Source: WHSW01 sp963759295 (GTDB lineage: Bacteria; Actinomycetota; Thermoleophilia; Solirubrobacterales; 70-9). From it: 64,000 nt of DNA. The position numbers and the translations under genes were made by a program. The first letter of the stretch is position 1; each line of letters starts with the position of its first letter. Of this stretch, positions 1 to 8,019 are shown piece after piece. Location of the stretch: the NCBI GenBank assembly GCA_963759295.1, contig CAVWYT010000010.1, forward strand, positions 372,001-436,000, in the 5' to 3' direction. The notes beneath the pieces were generated by a model. It saw only the letters and a list, made by a program, of their open reading frames with translations, was not told the origin of the DNA and ran no database searches.

Positions 1-619
1 GGCGCAGGACCGAGAACATCATCGAGGCGCCGCGGCCGAAGACGCGCATCCCGAGGCCCGCCGGCTTCATGAACACCTGCAGTGCCCTGCCCTCGATGAA
101 CTGCGTCAGCCGTTTCGGGGCGTCGAGGAAGTCGAGCGCGTTGCGCGACGGCGGCGTGTCGAGCACGAGCAGGTCGAAGCGGCCCTCGGCGTGGATCTCG
201 TACAGCTTCTCCATCGCCATGTACTCCTGCGAGCCGGCGAGCGCCGAGGACAGCTGCTGGTAGATCCGGTTCGAGAGGATGCGCTCGCGCGTTTCGGCGT
301 CCGGCGCGTGTTCGCGCACCACCTGGTCGAAGGTCTGCTTCGCGTCCAGCATCATCGCCCAGAGCTCGCCGTCGCCCGGATCGACCCCCGTCGCCGCGAA
401 CAGGCGCGGGTCGACCCGGCGCTCGGCGTTGCCGAGCTCGGGGAGCCCGAGCGAGTCCGCGAGCCGCTTCGCCGGGTCGATGGTCAGCACCGCGACCCGC
501 TTTCCCCGCGCCGCCATCCCGGCTGCGATCGCCGCCGCCGTCGTCGTCTTGCCGACCCCGCCCGAGCCGGCGCACACGCAGACCCGCTTTGCATCCAAGA
601 GCTCTGCGATGCCCGGCAT
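1..619 (-). CDS. ArsA/Get3-type ATPase, second of a pair (truncated by window edge)
   Basis: Only the first 206 codons are present; the gene runs off the left edge. The P-loop GSGGVGKTT (residues 18-26) and the TIDPAKRLADSLGL block from residue 46 identify the ArsA/Get3 branch of SIMIBI ATPases; a LDTPPSRNALDFL block follows. Its ATG overlaps the TGA of the upstream paralogue (TGATG, 617-621), so the two are probably translated together. Actinobacteria are known to encode unlike ArsA-type pairs (Rv3679/Rv3680 in M. tuberculosis); this GSGG-type copy looks like the Rv3680 side. No membrane transporter or arsenic gene is nearby, so an arsenite pump role is not supported. The client is unknown. 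Confidence 0.85.
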   Translation of the reverse strand, partial: MPGIAELLDAKRVCVCAGSGGVGKTTTAAAIAAGMAARGKRVAVLTIDPAKRLADSLGLPELGNAERRVDPRLFAATGVDPGDGELWAMMLDAKQTFDQVVREHAPDAETRERILSNRIYQQLSSALAGSQEYMAMEKLYEIHAEGRFDLLVLDTPPSRNALDFLDAPKRLTQFIEGRALQVFMKPAGLGMRVFGRGASMMFSVLR

Positions 620-1539
620 CACGCCACCTCGCCCACCAGCGTGCCGATCTCCTCGACGCCGACGGTGGGGGCGAACAGAAATGGGAGCGTGCCCACCGGA
701 GCCGCGCAGATCTCCTCGAGACGGGCTAGCTGCTCGCGCTGGCTGCGGGCCCGGCGCGCCTCGCTGAGCGCCGCGCGGCAGGCCGCGCGCGCGGCCCCGT
801 TCGCCCGCTCGGCGGTCGCCGCGATCCGCGACAGCTCCTCGTCCTCGAAGCGCTCCGGGTAAAGGCCGTTGCAGTAGACCCGGTCGACCGCGATCCCGAC
901 CTCGTCGGCGAGGTCGCGCTCGAGCTTCGCCGTCTCGTTGACCGGCATCTCCTCTGGGAGGGAGACGACCGCGACCCCGGTCCGCTCGCGGTCGCGGATG
1001 AACTCGTCGAGCGCCTCGGCCTGCTGGCGCATCGGCCCGACGCGGGCGACGTTCGCGAACGTGCGCGGGGTCTGCAGAAAGCCGACCCCATGGCCGGTCG
1101 CCGGGGCGTCGACGATCACGGTGTCGTAGCGGCGCCCGCTCTTCACCTTGCGATCGTCGAGGGCCAGCTCCCAGATCTTCCCGATCGTGACCAGCTCCTT
1201 GAGGCCCGGGGTGGCGGCCGTCAGGTAGGTGAAGATCCGCGAGCGAAACAGCAGGTCGCGCATCGCCTTCACCTTCAGCTGAAGCAGGACGTACTCGCGC
1301 ATCGACTCGTCGGGATCGATCGAGATCGCCCACAGGTTCTCGGCCATCTCGACCTCGTGGTATCCGATCTCGGAGCTGTGGAAGACGTGGGAGAGGTGCT
1401 CGGAGGAGGCGACCTCGCAGAGGATCGTCCTCTTTCCCCGGCCCGCGGCGGCGAGCGCGAGCGCGAGCGAGACGGTGGACTTGCCGACGCCCCCCTTGCC
1501 GGTCACGATCACCAGCCGTTTGTCGAGCAGCCCCGTCAT
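619..1539 (-). CDS. ArsA/Get3-type ATPase, first of a pair
   Basis: A 306-residue cytoplasmic ATPase with deviant Walker A GKGGVGKST at residues 14-22 and a TVIVDAPATGHG block, both typical of the ArsA/Get3 family. The frame stays open upstream of 1539, but the ATG at 1537-1539 places the P-loop at the usual distance from the N terminus and avoids the divergent parA promoter. The gene overlaps its partner downstream by one base. By family knowledge such pairs form heterodimers resembling BagA/BagB of mycobacteria; this GKGG copy matches the Rv3679 side. It is divergent from parA-ftsZ across about 115 bases, so shared regulation is possible. Confidence 0.85.
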   Translation of the reverse strand: MTGLLDKRLVIVTGKGGVGKSTVSLALALAAAGRGKRTILCEVASSEHLSHVFHSSEIGYHEVEMAENLWAISIDPDESMREYVLLQLKVKAMRDLLFRSRIFTYLTAATPGLKELVTIGKIWELALDDRKVKSGRRYDTVIVDAPATGHGVGFLQTPRTFANVARVGPMRQQAEALDEFIRDRERTGVAVVSLPEEMPVNETAKLERDLADEVGIAVDRVYCNGLYPERFEDEELSRIAATAERANGAARAACRAALSEARRARSQREQLARLEEICAAPVGTLPFLFAPTVGVEEIGTLVGEVA

Positions 1540-1653
1540 GCCGCCATCTTTCCAGGGTGGGCCCGATCGGCGCCGCGACCGGGCGCGCGGCTTGCGGCCG
1601 GATTGTGTGCACGGGAAGGAAAGCCGCGGGCGCGTGCGAATAGTCGCGAACGT

Positions 1654-2853
1654 ATGGGACTTTTCAGCCGCGGCAACCGCCCCGACCACGATCGATCGAA
1701 GGGCTCTGAGAGCCCGTCGCCGAACGCCACCCCGCCCGCGCCCGAGCCGGTCAGCGCGCCCGAGCCGGCGCGCGCCGGCGCCGCGCGCCCGAGCCCGAGG
1801 CGCCCGCCGCTGCGGCACAGCAGCCACCGGCCCCGGCTGCCGCGACGAGCCCGGAGCCGACCGGCGCCGGCCCCTCCCCGGCGAGCCCCGAGCCCGTCGA
1901 TGCCTCGGCGGTCCGGGAGGAGCCGACCGGGTCAGCGGCGCGTGGCCGGGAGGCGACGCCGCCGCCGCCGAATCCGGTCCCCGAGCCGGAAGCCGACGAG
2001 GATCTGCGGATCACGGCCAACCAGGCGATCGCCCCCCGCCGTGCCCCGAAGCCCCCGGCGCCGGTCGGCGAGGGCGCCGAGGACGCGCACCGAGCGCGCC
2101 AAGGTGATCAGCTTCGCCAACCAGAAGGGCGGGGTGGCGAAGACGACCTCGACCCTGAACCTCGCGGTCGCCTTTGCCGAGTCCGGGCACCGTGTCCTCT
2201 GCGTCGATCTCGACCCACAGGGCAACCTGACGATGAGCCAGGGGATCGACCCCGACAAGGTCGACAAGTCGATGTTCGACGTGCTCGTCCACCACATCCC
2301 GATCCGGGAGGCCATCCAGCACAAGGAGATCGACATCGCGGTGTCGTCGATCGACCTCGCCGGCGCCGAGATCGCGATGTCCACCCAGATCGGCCGCGAG
2401 CGCTCGCTCGAGAAGGCGCTCGACGCGATCGCCGAGGACTACGACTTCATCTGCATCGACACGCCGCCGAGCCTCGGGCTGCTGACGGTCAACGCGCTGA
2501 CGGCATCCGACAAGGTGATCGTCCCGGTCCAGTGCGAGTACCTGTCGATGCGCGGACTGCTCCAGCTTCAGAACACGCTCGACATGATCCGCGAGAACCT
2601 CAACCCGCGGGTCGAGATCGAGGGCATCCTGCCGACGATGCTCGACTCTCGCACGGTCCACGCGAAGGAGGCGGTCGAGATCCTCGAGGAGAACTTCGGC
2701 GACCTCGTGTTCGAGACCCGAATCCGCAAGGCGATCAAGTTCGCCGAGGCCCCGGTCCGCGGCTCCAGCGTCCTCAAGTACGATCCGAAGGGCAACGCCG
2801 CCGACTACTACCGCCAGCTGGCCGAGGAGGTTCTGACGAATGGCGCGTCGTAA
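1654..2853 (+). CDS. parA: ParA/Soj-type ATPase with long N-terminal linker, coupled to ftsZ
   Basis: The C-terminal 250 residues are a ParA ATPase: deviant Walker A KGGVAKTT (residues 158-165, signature Lys158), CVDLDPQGN (Walker A') and CIDTPPSLG (Walker B). It starts with a short head, MGLFSRGN, followed by about 130 low-complexity residues. In the straight frame that linker is arginine-rich, but another frame between about 1790 and 2085 reads as an acidic Pro/Ala/Glu linker ending DEDLRITANQAIAP with normal codon use. Two compensating single-base indels (about 1773-1790 and 2085-2097) are therefore likely. No ParB is adjacent; the stop lies inside the start of ftsZ (14-base overlap). Chromosome segregation or division positioning is inferred. 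Confidence 0.85.
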   Translation: MGLFSRGNRPDHDRSKGSESPSPNATPPAPEPVSAPEPARAGAARPSPRRPPLRHSSHRPRLPRRARSRPAPAPPRRAPSPSMPRRSGRSRPGQRRVAGRRRRRRRIRSPSRKPTRICGSRPTRRSPPAVPRSPRRRSARAPRTRTERAKVISFANQKGGVAKTTSTLNLAVAFAESGHRVLCVDLDPQGNLTMSQGIDPDKVDKSMFDVLVHHIPIREAIQHKEIDIAVSSIDLAGAEIAMSTQIGRERSLEKALDAIAEDYDFICIDTPPSLGLLTVNALTASDKVIVPVQCEYLSMRGLLQLQNTLDMIRENLNPRVEIEGILPTMLDSRTVHAKEAVEILEENFGDLVFETRIRKAIKFAEAPVRGSSVLKYDPKGNAADYYRQLAEEVLTNGAS

Positions 2854-4325
2854 GCGGGCCAGTATGAGGGAGGGCCCGCTAGCCGATCTCTTCCGCTCGA
2901 CCGTCGAGCCCGAGGACCCGCCCGAGGCGCCGCCGCGCGCCGAGCGCACCTCCGGCGAGGAGACCAACGTGATGCCGGAGGCGTCGACCGCCCCCGCCGG
3001 AGACCGCGGAGCCGGCGCCGGCGCCGGCCGCCGATGCGCCCTTCGACCGTGCCGAGGAGGAGCAGGCGCCGAGCGAGGAGGAATCTGTGCGCGCCTACCG
3101 CGGCGACTCGCCGCCCGGCGCCAAGGAGCGACTCTCGCGGATCTTCTCCGACGACGTGCTCGACGTCGAGGGCCCCGCCTACGGACGCGAGGAGCCCCGC
3201 TATGGAGCCGTCGGCTCCGGCGCTGAGCCGACCCCGCACTCCCCGGTGATCCGCGTCGTCGGAATCGGCGGAGCGGGCGTCAACGCCATCAACCGCATGG
3301 TCGAGGCCGGTGTCCCGGGCGTCGAGTTCATGGCCGTGAACACCGACCTGCAGTCGCTGCAGCAGTCGAACGCCGACGTCACCGTGCACCTCGGCAGCGG
3401 CATGGCCCGCGGTCTCGGCGCCGGCTCGAACCCGGACCTCGGATACCGGGCGGCGTTCGAGGAGCAGGACAAGATCAAGCGGCTGCTCAAGGGCTCCGAC
3501 ATGGTCTTCATCACCGCCGGCGCCGGCGGTGGCACCGGAACCGGCGCGGCGCCCGTGCTCGCGCGCCTGGCGCGCGACGTCGGCGCGCTCACGGTTGGCA
3601 TCATCACGAAGCCGTTCAAGTTCGAGGGCACGCGTCGGCAGAGCCAGGCCGACGACGGGATCAAGCAGCTCGGAGCCGAGGTCGACACGCTGATCGTCGT
3701 CCCGAACGAGCGGCTGCTCACCGTGCTCGCGAAGACGACGACGATGATGGAGGCATTCCAGGTCGCCGACGACGTGCTTCGCCAGGGGGTCCAGGGCATC
3801 TCCGAGCTGATCACGCTGCCCGGGATGATCAATCTCGACTTCGCCGACGTGCGCACGACGATGCGCGACGCCGGCCACGCGCTGCTCGGGATCGGGATGG
3901 GAACGGGCGAGAACCGCGCCATCAATGCCGCCGAGAGCGCGGTCTCCTCGCCGCTGCTCGAGACCTCGGTCGCGGGGGCGCGGTCGATCCTGCTCTCGAT
4001 CACCGGCGGCACGGACCTGAGCCTGATCGAGGTCTCCGAGGCGGCGAAGGTCGTTCAGGAGGCGGCGCACCCGGACGCCAACATCATCTTCGGGGCGAAC
4101 ATCGACGACACGGTCGACGACGAGGTCTGGATCACCGTGATCGCGACCCGGTTCGACGGCACGCAATTCGGCCGTGGCGCGGCGGCCGGCGAACGCGGCG
4201 CGCTGACCACGGCCGAGAGCTCCCGGCGACGGCCGGCCGAGCGGCGACCGGAGCGCTCTCGGCAGCTCGAGTCCCCGGCGCGCGACGTCGAGCTCGACGT
4301 ACCCGAGTACGTCCCCGGCCGCTAG
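2840..4325 (+). CDS. ftsZ: Cell division GTPase FtsZ with N-terminal extension (one apparent frameshift)
   Basis: The tubulin-like core is clear: GGAGVNAINRM, the GTP signature GAGGGTGTGAAP, the T7 loop NLDFADVR with its catalytic aspartates, and a C-terminal conserved peptide LDVPEYVPGR. The core frame has a stop at 2970-2972 and no good start before the FtsZ fold. Reading from ATG 2840 gives a head, MARRKRASMREGPLADLFRS, then an acidic linker that enters the core frame if one base is dropped near the C-run at 2990-3003 (EPAPAPAADAPFDRAEEE follows). Corrected length is about 494 residues with about 135 before the fold, unusual because FtsZ normally begins close to it. No other dcw genes are nearby. 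The indel may be a consensus error. Confidence 0.9.
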
Positions 4326-4346
4326 TCGACCGTCGGGCGCAGCCCC

Positions 4347-4352
4347 TAACGT
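4347..4352 (+). promoter_or_regulatory. Candidate -10 (TAACGT) of a leaderless ggt transcript
   Basis: TAACGT ends 7 bases before ATG 4360. It contains the competing GTG at 4351, which argues that the ATG is the true start. Confidence 0.4.
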
Positions 4353-4359
4353 GCGGGCG

Positions 4360-5866
4360 ATGAGCTCGCGCGGGGTCGTGGCCGCAGGTCATCCGCTGAC
4401 CGCCGAGGCGGGGGCGCGGGTGCTTCGCGAGGGCGGCAACGCGGTCGACGCCGCGGTCGCCGCGGCGATCACCTCGTTCGTCACCGAGAGCCCGCTGACC
4501 GGCCTCGGCGCGGGCGGGTACATGCTCGTCCACGGCGGCGACGCGCCGATCGTGCTCGACTTCTTCGTCGCCGCGCCGGGCGGTGCCCAGCGCCGCTCCG
4601 AACTGGTTCCGATCCCGGTCTACTTCACGCCCGAATCGGTGCAGGTCTTCCACGTCGGCCCGGCCTCCTGCGGGATCCCGGGCACGCCGGCGGGGCTGGT
4701 CGAGGCCGCTGCGGCGGTTCGGGAGCGTGCCGCTCGCCGAGCTCGCGGCGCCCGCGGCCCGCCTCGCCCGTGACGGGGTCGAGATCAACGGCGAGCAGGC
4801 GTACTTCGTGCGCATCCTCGAGCCGATCCTCACCCATTACGACGAGGGACGGAGGATCTACGCGCCCGGCGGCAATCTCCTCACCGAAGGTGAGATCTTC
4901 CGATTCCCCGAGCTCGGCGACGCGCTCGAGCGGCTCGGCGCCGAGGGCTCGGAGCCGTTCTACGCCGGCGAGATCGGGATGGCGATCGCCGAATGGGTCC
5001 TGGAGCGCGGCGGCTCGCTCGCGCCGGCCGACCTCGAGGGATATGAGCCGATCGCGCGTGAGCCGGTGCTGGCGCGATTTCGCGGCTGCGACGTGCTCAC
5101 CAACCCGCCGCCGTCATCGGGCGGGATCCTGATCGCCTACGCGCTGGAGTTGCTCGATCGCTCCGCGCGCCCGCTGCCCGACGTCGAGCAGATCGTCGCC
5201 GCGATGCGGGCCGCCCAGGAGCAGCGCACGGAAAAGTTCCTCGCCGGTCTGCAGGCGAGCGGATTCGCCGCCGCGTTCCTCGAGGCGGCGCGCCTCGACG
5301 CGGCCGCCGATCGGCTCGGCTCGACGACCCACATCACCGCCGTGGACGCCGAGGATCGTTGCGCGAGCATCACCTGCTCGAACGGCACTGGATCGGGCGT
5401 CCTCGTCCCGGGCACGGGCGTTCACGTCAACAACATGCTCGGCGAGGAGGACCTCAACCCGCACGGCTTCCACCGCCACGAGCGCGGGCGCAGGCTGCCG
5501 TCGATGATGTCGCCGACCGTGGTGCTCCGCGACGGCGACCTGCAGGTGGGGCTCGGAAGCGGCGGCTCGAACCGGATTCGCTCGGCGATCCTGCAGACGA
5601 TCGTCAGGATCCTCTGCGACGGGCTCGACGTCGCCGATGCGGTGGTCGCGCCTCGAGTGCACTTCGAGGCCGGGACGGTGCAGGCCGAGCCGGGGATCGA
5701 CGAGACCGCGCTCGCTGCGCTGGAGCGGCGTGGCTACGAGGTCGTTCGCTGGAGCGAGCGCAACGTGTTCTTCGGCGGCGTGCACGCCGTCGCGGTCGAT
5801 CCGTCGACCGGTGAGCTGCGCGGCGGGGGCGACCCACGTCGCGGCGGCGCGGTCGCGGTCGCCTGA
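4360..5866 (+). CDS. ggt: Gamma-glutamyltransferase family protein (one apparent frameshift)
   Basis: The N-terminal nucleophile hydrolase fold of GGT is recognisable: GGNAVDAAVAAAI near the start, CGIPGTPAG, NPPPSSGGI, then the autoprocessing site before STTHIT (catalytic Thr) and GSGGSNRIR. The product would cleave gamma-glutamyl bonds such as in glutathione. Two overlapping frames each hold half: the first to about 4715, the second from about 4718 (RFGSVPLAELAAPAARLARDG). Removing one base in GCTGCGGCGGTTC near 4711 restores a single 501-residue protein. No signal peptide is visible although most bacterial GGTs are secreted, so a cytosolic homologue is likely. The frameshift may be a sequencing error or a true inactivation. 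Confidence 0.82.
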
Positions 5867-5897
5867 GCGCTCGCCCGTGCCGATCGGCTGCATGGCA

Positions 5898-5903
5898 TAA
5901 AGT
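5898..5903 (+). promoter_or_regulatory. Candidate -10 (TAAAGT), leaderless
   Basis: TAAAGT ends 7 bases before the ATG at 5911, and no Shine-Dalgarno sequence is present. Confidence 0.4.
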
Positions 5904-5910
5904 CGAGGCG

Positions 5911-6132
5911 ATGGCACCGATAGCGATCTTCGAGGCGATCGGCCCGGAGGCCGAGGCGCTCGCCAACGCCGCCAGCGCCTCGACCGAGATCCCGGTCGGG
6001 TTCGATCCCGAGTTCGAGTCGTTCACCTTCGACGCCGACGGGGTCGCCGAGGACGAGTTGCAGGCGGTCGTCTGCGAGGCGTTGGCCGCGATCGACGCCG
6101 AATGGCACCGGCACCTGCGGCCGGTGGATTGA
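5911..6132 (+). CDS. Small acidic protein of unknown function (73 aa)
   Basis: I do not recognise this protein. It is acidic, has no membrane segment or Cys motif, and alternates hydrophobic and acidic residues (EFESFTFDADGVAEDELQ). Support for coding comes from the near-perfect -10 hexamer, GC-rich third positions, and the tight convergent fit: its stop lies one base from the stop of the LON-domain gene on the other strand. Confidence 0.55.
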   Translation: MAPIAIFEAIGPEAEALANAASASTEIPVGFDPEFESFTFDADGVAEDELQAVVCEALAAIDAEWHRHLRPVD

Positions 6133-6133
6133 C

Positions 6134-6793
6134 TCAGCCGGAGTCGGCGGGCGCCGGCCCGACCACCACCTTGCCGTTCAGCCTCGCGCGCTCGGCGATC
6201 TCGCGTGAGCGCGCGACCGCGTCGACGAGCGCTCCGAGGGCGCCGGCGAGCACGCTCATCCGTTCCGGCTCGGAGCGCAGCTCGAGCAGGCGCTGCTTCG
6301 TCTCCGGCGGCAGCTCGACTCGAGCCGCGATGCCGTAGGAGTCGAGCGCCTCGAGCTCCGGCCGGGTCGGGGGGTCGCCGCCGACCCGGCGCACCAGCTC
6401 GGCGAACGTCGTGCGCGCCTCGGTGGCCGCGCCGCGCTCGGCGCCGGTCTCTGGGCCCGGCGCCGGGGTCTCGACCGGCTCCACCTCGCCGGCGGGGAAG
6501 TCGGGCGACTCGAAGCGGTCGAGGACCCGGAACGGCCGCTCGCCGGTGACGATGATGTTCATCCGTCCGTCGTCGAACCGCTCCGTCACCTCGGTCACCC
6601 TCGCCTCGCAGCCGACGAGCCGTGCGCCTTCGTCGTCGTCGCGGAACACGATCCCAAACGGCTCGCCGTCCTCCAGGCAGCGGGCGATCATCCGCTTGTA
6701 GCGCTCCTCGAAGATGTGCAGCGGCAGCAGCTCCCCGGGCAGCAGCACCAACGGCAGCTCGAAGATCGGGAGCTCGACCCCATCCGTGCCCAT
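6134..6793 (-). CDS. LON substrate-binding domain protein
   Basis: A 219-residue protein that begins directly with the PUA-like N-terminal domain of Lon protease: ELPIFELPLVLLPGELLPLH, then IFEERYKRM and a GCEARVTEV strand. It lacks the AAA+ and serine protease domains, so it is a stand-alone LON-domain protein rather than a truncated Lon; such proteins are common in bacteria and presumably bind protein or peptide substrates. A helical C-terminal half (PETKQRLLELRSEPERM) is typical. Divergent from the cyclase gene with only 32 bases between starts. Confidence 0.85.
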   Translation of the reverse strand: MGTDGVELPIFELPLVLLPGELLPLHIFEERYKRMIARCLEDGEPFGIVFRDDDEGARLVGCEARVTEVTERFDDGRMNIIVTGERPFRVLDRFESPDFPAGEVEPVETPAPGPETGAERGAATEARTTFAELVRRVGGDPPTRPELEALDSYGIAARVELPPETKQRLLELRSEPERMSVLAGALGALVDAVARSREIAERARLNGKVVVGPAPADSG

Positions 6794-6799
6794 GGCGGG

Positions 6800-6805
6800 A
6801 TTGTA
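6800..6805 (-). promoter_or_regulatory. Candidate -10 (TACAAT), leaderless LON-domain gene
   Basis: On the minus strand TACAAT ends 6 bases before ATG 6793, a near-consensus hexamer in a very GC-rich background. A weaker CACAAT (6814-6819) sits 6 bases before the divergent cyclase start on the plus strand. Confidence 0.45.
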
Positions 6806-6825
6806 GGAGCAGGCACAATGGCGCC

Positions 6826-7968
6826 ATGGCCGCCGGCGACGAGATCGACTTCGAGGCCGAGGGCCTGCTCGACGGTCTCGATCCGTCCCCGCGCGAGGCG
6901 CGGGTGAGGCTGCTTCGCGAGCTTGCCGCCGACGGGGCGGAGCTGGCGGAGCTGCGGGAGGCGGTCGCCGAGGACCGCCTCGCGCTGCTGCCCGTGGAAC
7001 GGATCCTGAGCGGGGGCTCCGAACGGTTCACCGCCGATGAGGTCGCGGAGCGCGCCGGCACCGACCGCGAGTTCCTGGACCGTGAGTGGCGCGCCCTGGG
7101 CCTGGCCCTGGTCGAGGACGACGCCCCGATCTACACCGAGCGCGACGTCGACGCCGCGAAGCGGGTGCAGACGCTTCGCGGGGCCGGCGTCCCCGACGAG
7201 GGAGTGCTCGAGGTCGCCCGCCTGCTCGGGATGACGATGTCCCAGCTGGCGGCCGCGAACCGGCGCCTGATCGCCGACGCGTTCATGCATGAGGGCGACA
7301 CGGAGTACGACGTCGCGAAGCGGTTCGCGGCGGCGGCCGAGGCGTTCATGCCGTTGATCGGCGAGTCGCTCACCTACGTGCTCAACCTGCATCTGCGCGA
7401 GCAGATTCGCCACGACGCGTTCGGGCTCGCCGAGCTCTCGACCGGCCGGGCGGCCGCGGCCGACGAGATCACCGTCTGCTTCGCCGACATGGTCGGGTTC
7501 ACGCGCCTGGGCGAGGCGTTGGAGCCCGAGGCGCTCGGCTCGGTCACCGGCCGGCTCGCGGAGTTGGCGGCCGACGCGGTTCGGCCGCCGGTGCGGCTGG
7601 TGAAGCTGATCGGCGACGCGGCGATGCTCGCCGGCCCTCAGCCGCAGGGGGTGGCCGACGCCGCGCTGGCGCTGGTCGAGGCGGCGGCCGCCCAGGGCGA
7701 GGACTTCCCGCCGCTGCGCGCCGGGCTCGCCTCCGGGGCGGCGATCCCGCGCGGCGGTGACTGGTACGGGAGGCCGGTCAACCTCGCGAGCCGGATCACG
7801 ACGATCGCGCGACCGGGAAGCGTGCTCGCCGACGACCGGGTCCACGAGCAGCTGCGTGACTCCTACGCCTGGTCGGTCGCGGGCGAGCGCCGCCTCAAGG
7901 GGATCGAGGGACGGGTGCGGCTGTATCGCTGCCGGCGGTTCGCCGAGCGCGACCGTGATGCTCGCTGA
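6826..7968 (+). CDS. Class III adenylate/guanylate cyclase with Rv1264-type regulatory domain
   Basis: 380 residues in two parts. Residues 1 to about 190 match the autoinhibitory adenylate cyclase regulatory domain known from the pH-sensing mycobacterial Rv1264 (RVRLLRELAADGAELAELRE; LLPVERIL; FTADEVAERAGT; LGLALVEDDAPIYTERDVDA). Residues from about 210 are the catalytic domain: metal ligands Asp221 (CFADMVGFT) and Asp264 (LIGDAAML) and the transition-state Asn/Arg in PVNLASRI. A cytosolic homodimer making cAMP from ATP is expected, perhaps stimulated by acid. ATG 6826 was chosen because it begins just before the regulatory domain; an overlapping ATG at 6818 is out of frame. Confidence 0.88.
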   Translation: MAAGDEIDFEAEGLLDGLDPSPREARVRLLRELAADGAELAELREAVAEDRLALLPVERILSGGSERFTADEVAERAGTDREFLDREWRALGLALVEDDAPIYTERDVDAAKRVQTLRGAGVPDEGVLEVARLLGMTMSQLAAANRRLIADAFMHEGDTEYDVAKRFAAAAEAFMPLIGESLTYVLNLHLREQIRHDAFGLAELSTGRAAAADEITVCFADMVGFTRLGEALEPEALGSVTGRLAELAADAVRPPVRLVKLIGDAAMLAGPQPQGVADAALALVEAAAAQGEDFPPLRAGLASGAAIPRGGDWYGRPVNLASRITTIARPGSVLADDRVHEQLRDSYAWSVAGERRLKGIEGRVRLYRCRRFAERDRDAR

Positions 7969-8019
7969 GCAGCGCGCTCGTGAGCCGCCGTTGAGGTTCT
8001 CGCGAGAGTATCGGGTGAG

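Noticed and set aside
1..1539. Arsenical pump ATPase (ars operon)
   Set aside because: No arsB, arsR, arsC or arsD nearby, and the paired GKGG/GSGG ATPases match the mycobacterial Get3-like pair instead.
1790..2085. Arginine-rich linker of ParA in the uninterrupted frame as a DNA-binding region
   Set aside because: The Arg/Pro/Ser-rich reading is the usual shadow of a GC-rich gene; the alternative frame gives a normal acidic linker with better codon use.
4360..5866. ggt as a true pseudogene
   Set aside because: A single base removal restores a full protein, and the same type of indel occurs in essential genes of the window, so gene decay cannot be claimed.
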